The notes under the pieces are model-generated. The model saw nothing but the letters and a program-made list of their open reading frames with translations, was not told the origin of the DNA and did not search any database. A program made the translations under genes and the position numbers. A stretch of 5,180 bases of DNA, taken from positions 1 to 5,180 of the forward strand of contig JAHELX010000485.1 in assembly GCA_024643945.1 (NCBI GenBank). The letters run 5' to 3'. Shown piece after piece: positions 2,878 to 5,180 of the stretch. The stretch comes from Anaerolineales bacterium. GTDB taxonomy: Bacteria; Chloroflexota; Anaerolineae; 4572-78; NAK82. Every line of letters begins with the position of its first letter. Position 1 is the stretch's first letter.

Positions 2878-5180
2878 ATGGGACAAGAACATTCTGGGCG
2901 AGACGATAAAAGCAGGCGAGATGAGGCAGGTCAGGGGAGCTGGAGAGCCTTTCACTTTGATGGGCTGCTGTTGGTATTTCTGGTAGTTGGCTGGTCCCTC
3001 ATTTTTGCCACGGCCACGCTGGGGTTGCAACGTAATCCCCAGCAATGGCTACCGGTGAAGCTGGTGCCCCGGGTTGCTGCCGACTACGGCGTAGAGACCC
3101 GGGAGGTTTCGCGCCTGGCACCTGTACGTCCTCAAGTGATTGAGGCGGTGAAGCAGGATGCACTGGTAGCGCGGACTTCGACGCCGATTCTGAATTTGGC
3201 TGCGATGACTCCTCTACCCACACTTAGCCCCACGCCCACGCCCACGTCGACCCTGACGCCAACGCCTGGGGCTCCGGTGCTGGCAGTCAGTGCTGGGGGG
3301 CCATACACGGGGAAAGAAGGGAGTCCGATTTCTTTCGTTGCGCGGGCGGTGAGTTTGGGACTGGGGACGCTCACCTATCGTTGGGATCTGGACGGTGATG
3401 GGGCGTACGACGATGGTGAGGGGGCGAGTGTGCGCTTTGTGTTTTACGACGAGGGGGACTATCCGATAGGCGTGCAGGCTACGGATCGGATGGGACGGAT
3501 CGCTACCGACGTTACCACCGTCAAGGTAAGCAACGTGGCGCCTATGGTCGATGTGGGTGGGGAGAGGTCTGTGGATGAGGGGGGGGAGATAGCCTTTTCG
3601 GCGCGGGTGCGGGATCCTGGGCACGACGTGTTGATGTACGATTGGGATTTTGGTGATGGGGCGGGGGCGAATGGGACGTTGAAGCCGCGGCACCGGTATG
3701 TGGATAACGGGGAGTACGTGGTGCGTGTGCGGGCTGACGACAACGATGGGGGCGTGACGGAGGCATTTTTCACGGTACACGTGGGGAACTTGCCGCCGGA
3801 GGTAGCGGCCGGGCCGGACCGGGTGACCGACGAGGGCGCTACGGTGGCTTTCAGCGGGGCGGCCAGCGATCCGGGCGTTCTGGACACGCTGAGCTACGCC
3901 TGGGATCTGGACTACGACGGGAGGAACTTCACCCCGGACGTTTTAGGACCTGTGGCATCGGCGGTGTACTCGGATGGGCCGGCGGAGGTGGTTGCGGCGT
4001 TGCGGGTGGAGGATAAAGATGGGGGGCAGGGGCTGGACATGGTCAGGGTGCAGGTGAACAACGTCGCGCCGAGGATTGCGCGTGTTACCAACGATGGTCC
4101 TGTGGGCGAGGGGTCGCCGGTGACGCTGGGGGTGGAGGCGAGCGACGTCGAGAGTGACACGCTGAGCTATGCCTTCGACTGGGGGAACGATGGGGACTTT
4201 GATGCCGTGAACCAGCCGGCGACTGTATCGCACACCTGGCCCAACCAGGGTGACTACCCGGTTGGCATCCGCGTTGACGATGGGGATGGGGGTCAAGTTT
4301 TCACGACCACCGTGGTCACAGCCTACAACCTGCCGCCTATCGCGCGAGCCGGTTCGGAGGGGGTGCGTTTTGAAGGGTCGCCGGTGACGTTCGACGGGAG
4401 TGGCTCCAGTGATCCTGGGGTGAATGACCATCTCAGTTACGCGTGGGACTTTGGGGATGGCAGCCCGGTTGTCAGCGCCACGACGGTGGCCCACGTCTAT
4501 GCCGACAATGCCGTATACAGCGCCACGCTCACCGTGACCGACGACAGCGGCGCGTTTGGCAGCGACGCCGTTGCGGTTAATATCCTCAATGCCAACCCAA
4601 TCGCTGAAGCTGGGGTTGATCGGGAGGTGAACGAGGGAGTACGCCTGAGTTTCGCCGGGACTGCCAGTGACGTGGGCGCTGGGGATGAGTTGAGTTTTGC
4701 CTGGGACTTTGACTATGATGGGGTTCATTTTGACGAGGAGGCCGTTGGTGCGTCTGTCGAGCGGACTTATGCCGATGGACCTGCGGACTACGTGGTGGCG
4801 CTGCGTGTCCGGGATGACGACTATCCCTATCCGACGGATGGGGGCGGCGAGATTGGTGAGGTGATCGACACGTTGCAAGTCACGGTCAACAACGTGCCAC
4901 CCATTGCCGATGCTGGCGGCCCCTATTTTGGGGTTGAAACGCGACCTATCTCGCTAACGGCGGCGGCAGCAGTAGATGTACCAGCCGATATCCTTAATTA
5001 TGAATGGGACCTGGACAACAACGGTGCATTTGACCTTGTTGGCCGGACTGTTGTCACCACCTGGAATGAAGCTGGTATCTACGATGTCAGGCTACGTGTC
5101 ACCGACGACGACGGCGGTAGAGGCTTGGATACCGCCCGGGTTACCATCGGTAATGCACCTCCCACTGCTGAGGCAGGGGG
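2878..5180 (+). CDS. Large membrane-anchored or secreted multi-PKD-domain protein (3' end outside the window)
   Basis: The frame is open for 767 codons and runs off the right edge. Residues 1-28 are hydrophilic, with mixed charges. Residues 29-50 form one strongly hydrophobic segment, either a signal anchor or an uncleaved-type signal; an A-x-A site at 44-46 leaves cleavage possible. Residues 51-110 are a spacer without a recognised domain. A Thr/Pro-rich linker lies at about 111-131, followed by seven PKD (Ig-like) domains and the first residues of an eighth. PKD domains usually act as spacers or adhesion modules in cell-surface proteins and exoenzymes. Any catalytic or anchoring domain must be beyond the window, so the function is unknown. 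I saw no cysteine in the visible part, hence no lipobox. The ATG at 2878 is chosen because GAGATGAG (2865-2872) lies 5 nt upstream and the membrane segment follows at the usual distance. Confidence 0.9.
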   Translation, partial: MGQEHSGRDDKSRRDEAGQGSWRAFHFDGLLLVFLVVGWSLIFATATLGLQRNPQQWLPVKLVPRVAADYGVETREVSRLAPVRPQVIEAVKQDALVARTSTPILNLAAMTPLPTLSPTPTPTSTLTPTPGAPVLAVSAGGPYTGKEGSPISFVARAVSLGLGTLTYRWDLDGDGAYDDGEGASVRFVFYDEGDYPIGVQATDRMGRIATDVTTVKVSNVAPMVDVGGERSVDEGGEIAFSARVRDPGHDVLMYDWDFGDGAGANGTLKPRHRYVDNGEYVVRVRADDNDGGVTEAFFTVHVGNLPPEVAAGPDRVTDEGATVAFSGAASDPGVLDTLSYAWDLDYDGRNFTPDVLGPVASAVYSDGPAEVVAALRVEDKDGGQGLDMVRVQVNNVAPRIARVTNDGPVGEGSPVTLGVEASDVESDTLSYAFDWGNDGDFDAVNQPATVSHTWPNQGDYPVGIRVDDGDGGQVFTTTVVTAYNLPPIARAGSEGVRFEGSPVTFDGSGSSDPGVNDHLSYAWDFGDGSPVVSATTVAHVYADNAVYSATLTVTDDSGAFGSDAVAVNILNANPIAEAGVDREVNEGVRLSFAGTASDVGAGDELSFAWDFDYDGVHFDEEAVGASVERTYADGPADYVVALRVRDDDYPYPTDGGGEIGEVIDTLQVTVNNVPPIADAGGPYFGVETRPISLTAAAAVDVPADILNYEWDLDNNGAFDLVGRTVVTTWNEAGIYDVRLRVTDDDGGRGLDTARVTIGNAPPTAEAG
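3229..3246 (+). repeat. Three CCCACG hexamers encoding the Thr-Pro linker
   Basis: CCCACG is repeated exactly three times and encodes alternating Pro and Thr. It forms the core of the Thr/Pro linker (residues about 111-131) between the membrane-proximal spacer and the first PKD domain. Low-complexity linkers of this kind grow and shrink easily by slippage. They are common in surface proteins of Chloroflexota, which supports but does not prove the taxonomic guess. Confidence 0.75.
3271..5154 (+). repeat. Seven complete PKD domains with a three-domain super-repeat
   Basis: By residue of the PKD protein, the domains start at about 132, 221, 305, 397, 485, 572 and 673; an eighth begins at 760. 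Each has the PKD signature: a W/F-D core near the middle and a D-x-D-G-G-like turn before the last strand. The cores are WDLDGDG, WDFGDG, WDLDYDG, FDWGNDGDF, WDFGDG, WDFDYDG and WDLDNNG. Domains 2 and 5 share WDFGDG plus a Y-x-D-N motif. Domains 3 and 6 share D-Y-D-G-x-x-F, Y-x-D-G-P-A and A-L-R-V. Domains 1, 4 and 7 share a G-P-x-x-G-x-E start and the N/D-G-x-F/Y-D core. The order is therefore C-A-B-C-A-B-C with a period of about 264-276 residues. The acidic D-x-D-G turns suggest calcium binding. Confidence 0.85.

Noticed and set aside
3214..3887. Several overlapping minus-strand open frames rich in Pro, His, Ser and Thr
   Set aside because: They are shadows of the G-rich PKD coding strand, without ribosome binding sites or recognisable motifs.
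3943..4878. 311-residue minus-strand open frame
   Set aside because: It lies wholly antisense to the PKD gene, whose plus-strand frame shows clear repeated PKD motifs. Its His/Arg/Val-rich translation is the reverse complement of Asp/Gly-rich codons, and it shows no domain.

Overview
The window looks like a chromosomal piece of a moderately GC-rich bacterium. The best guess is a member of the Chloroflexota, or a similar lineage with long Thr/Pro-linked extracytoplasmic proteins. This rests on the style of the last gene (one N-terminal membrane segment, a Thr-Pro linker, then many PKD domains), the frequent GTG/TTG starts and the dksA-like / lspA / rluD neighbourhood. No 16S rRNA or lineage-specific marker is present, so the assignment is an inference.

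Layout. Positions 1-121 hold a perfect 18-bp tandem repeat (6 full copies plus 13 bp) that runs off the left edge. An AT-rich spacer with promoter-like signals follows. Next is a plus-strand cluster: a TraR/DksA-type zinc-finger protein (334-675), the lipoprotein signal peptidase LspA (714-1253) and a small, very Arg-rich protein of unknown function (1250-1573) whose GTG start overlaps the lspA stop. A hairpin followed by a T-run (1623-1655) separates this cluster from an RluD-type pseudouridine synthase (1705-2634). A 243-bp intergenic region with a good promoter leads to a very large gene (2878 to beyond 5180). It encodes a membrane-anchored or secreted protein with seven complete PKD domains and the start of an eighth; its C-terminus is outside the window.

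How the genes fit together. The first three genes are probably one transcript driven from a promoter at 252-280. They combine a regulator-type protein, an envelope-maturation enzyme and a basic protein that may bind nucleic acid. RluD modifies 23S rRNA and is a frequent neighbour of lspA in bacteria. The PKD gene appears to be a separate transcription unit and probably acts at the cell surface; its visible part has no lipobox or cysteine, so it is not an obvious LspA substrate.

Most of the window is ordinary housekeeping sequence, and I found no convincing new system. The most interesting signals are the C-A-B-C-A-B-C super-periodicity of the PKD domains, the homogeneous 18-bp array, the hairpin pair in front of rluD, the competing short inverted repeats in the PKD leader, and the coupled Arg-rich small protein. 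All long minus-strand reading frames overlap clear plus-strand genes and were treated as shadows.
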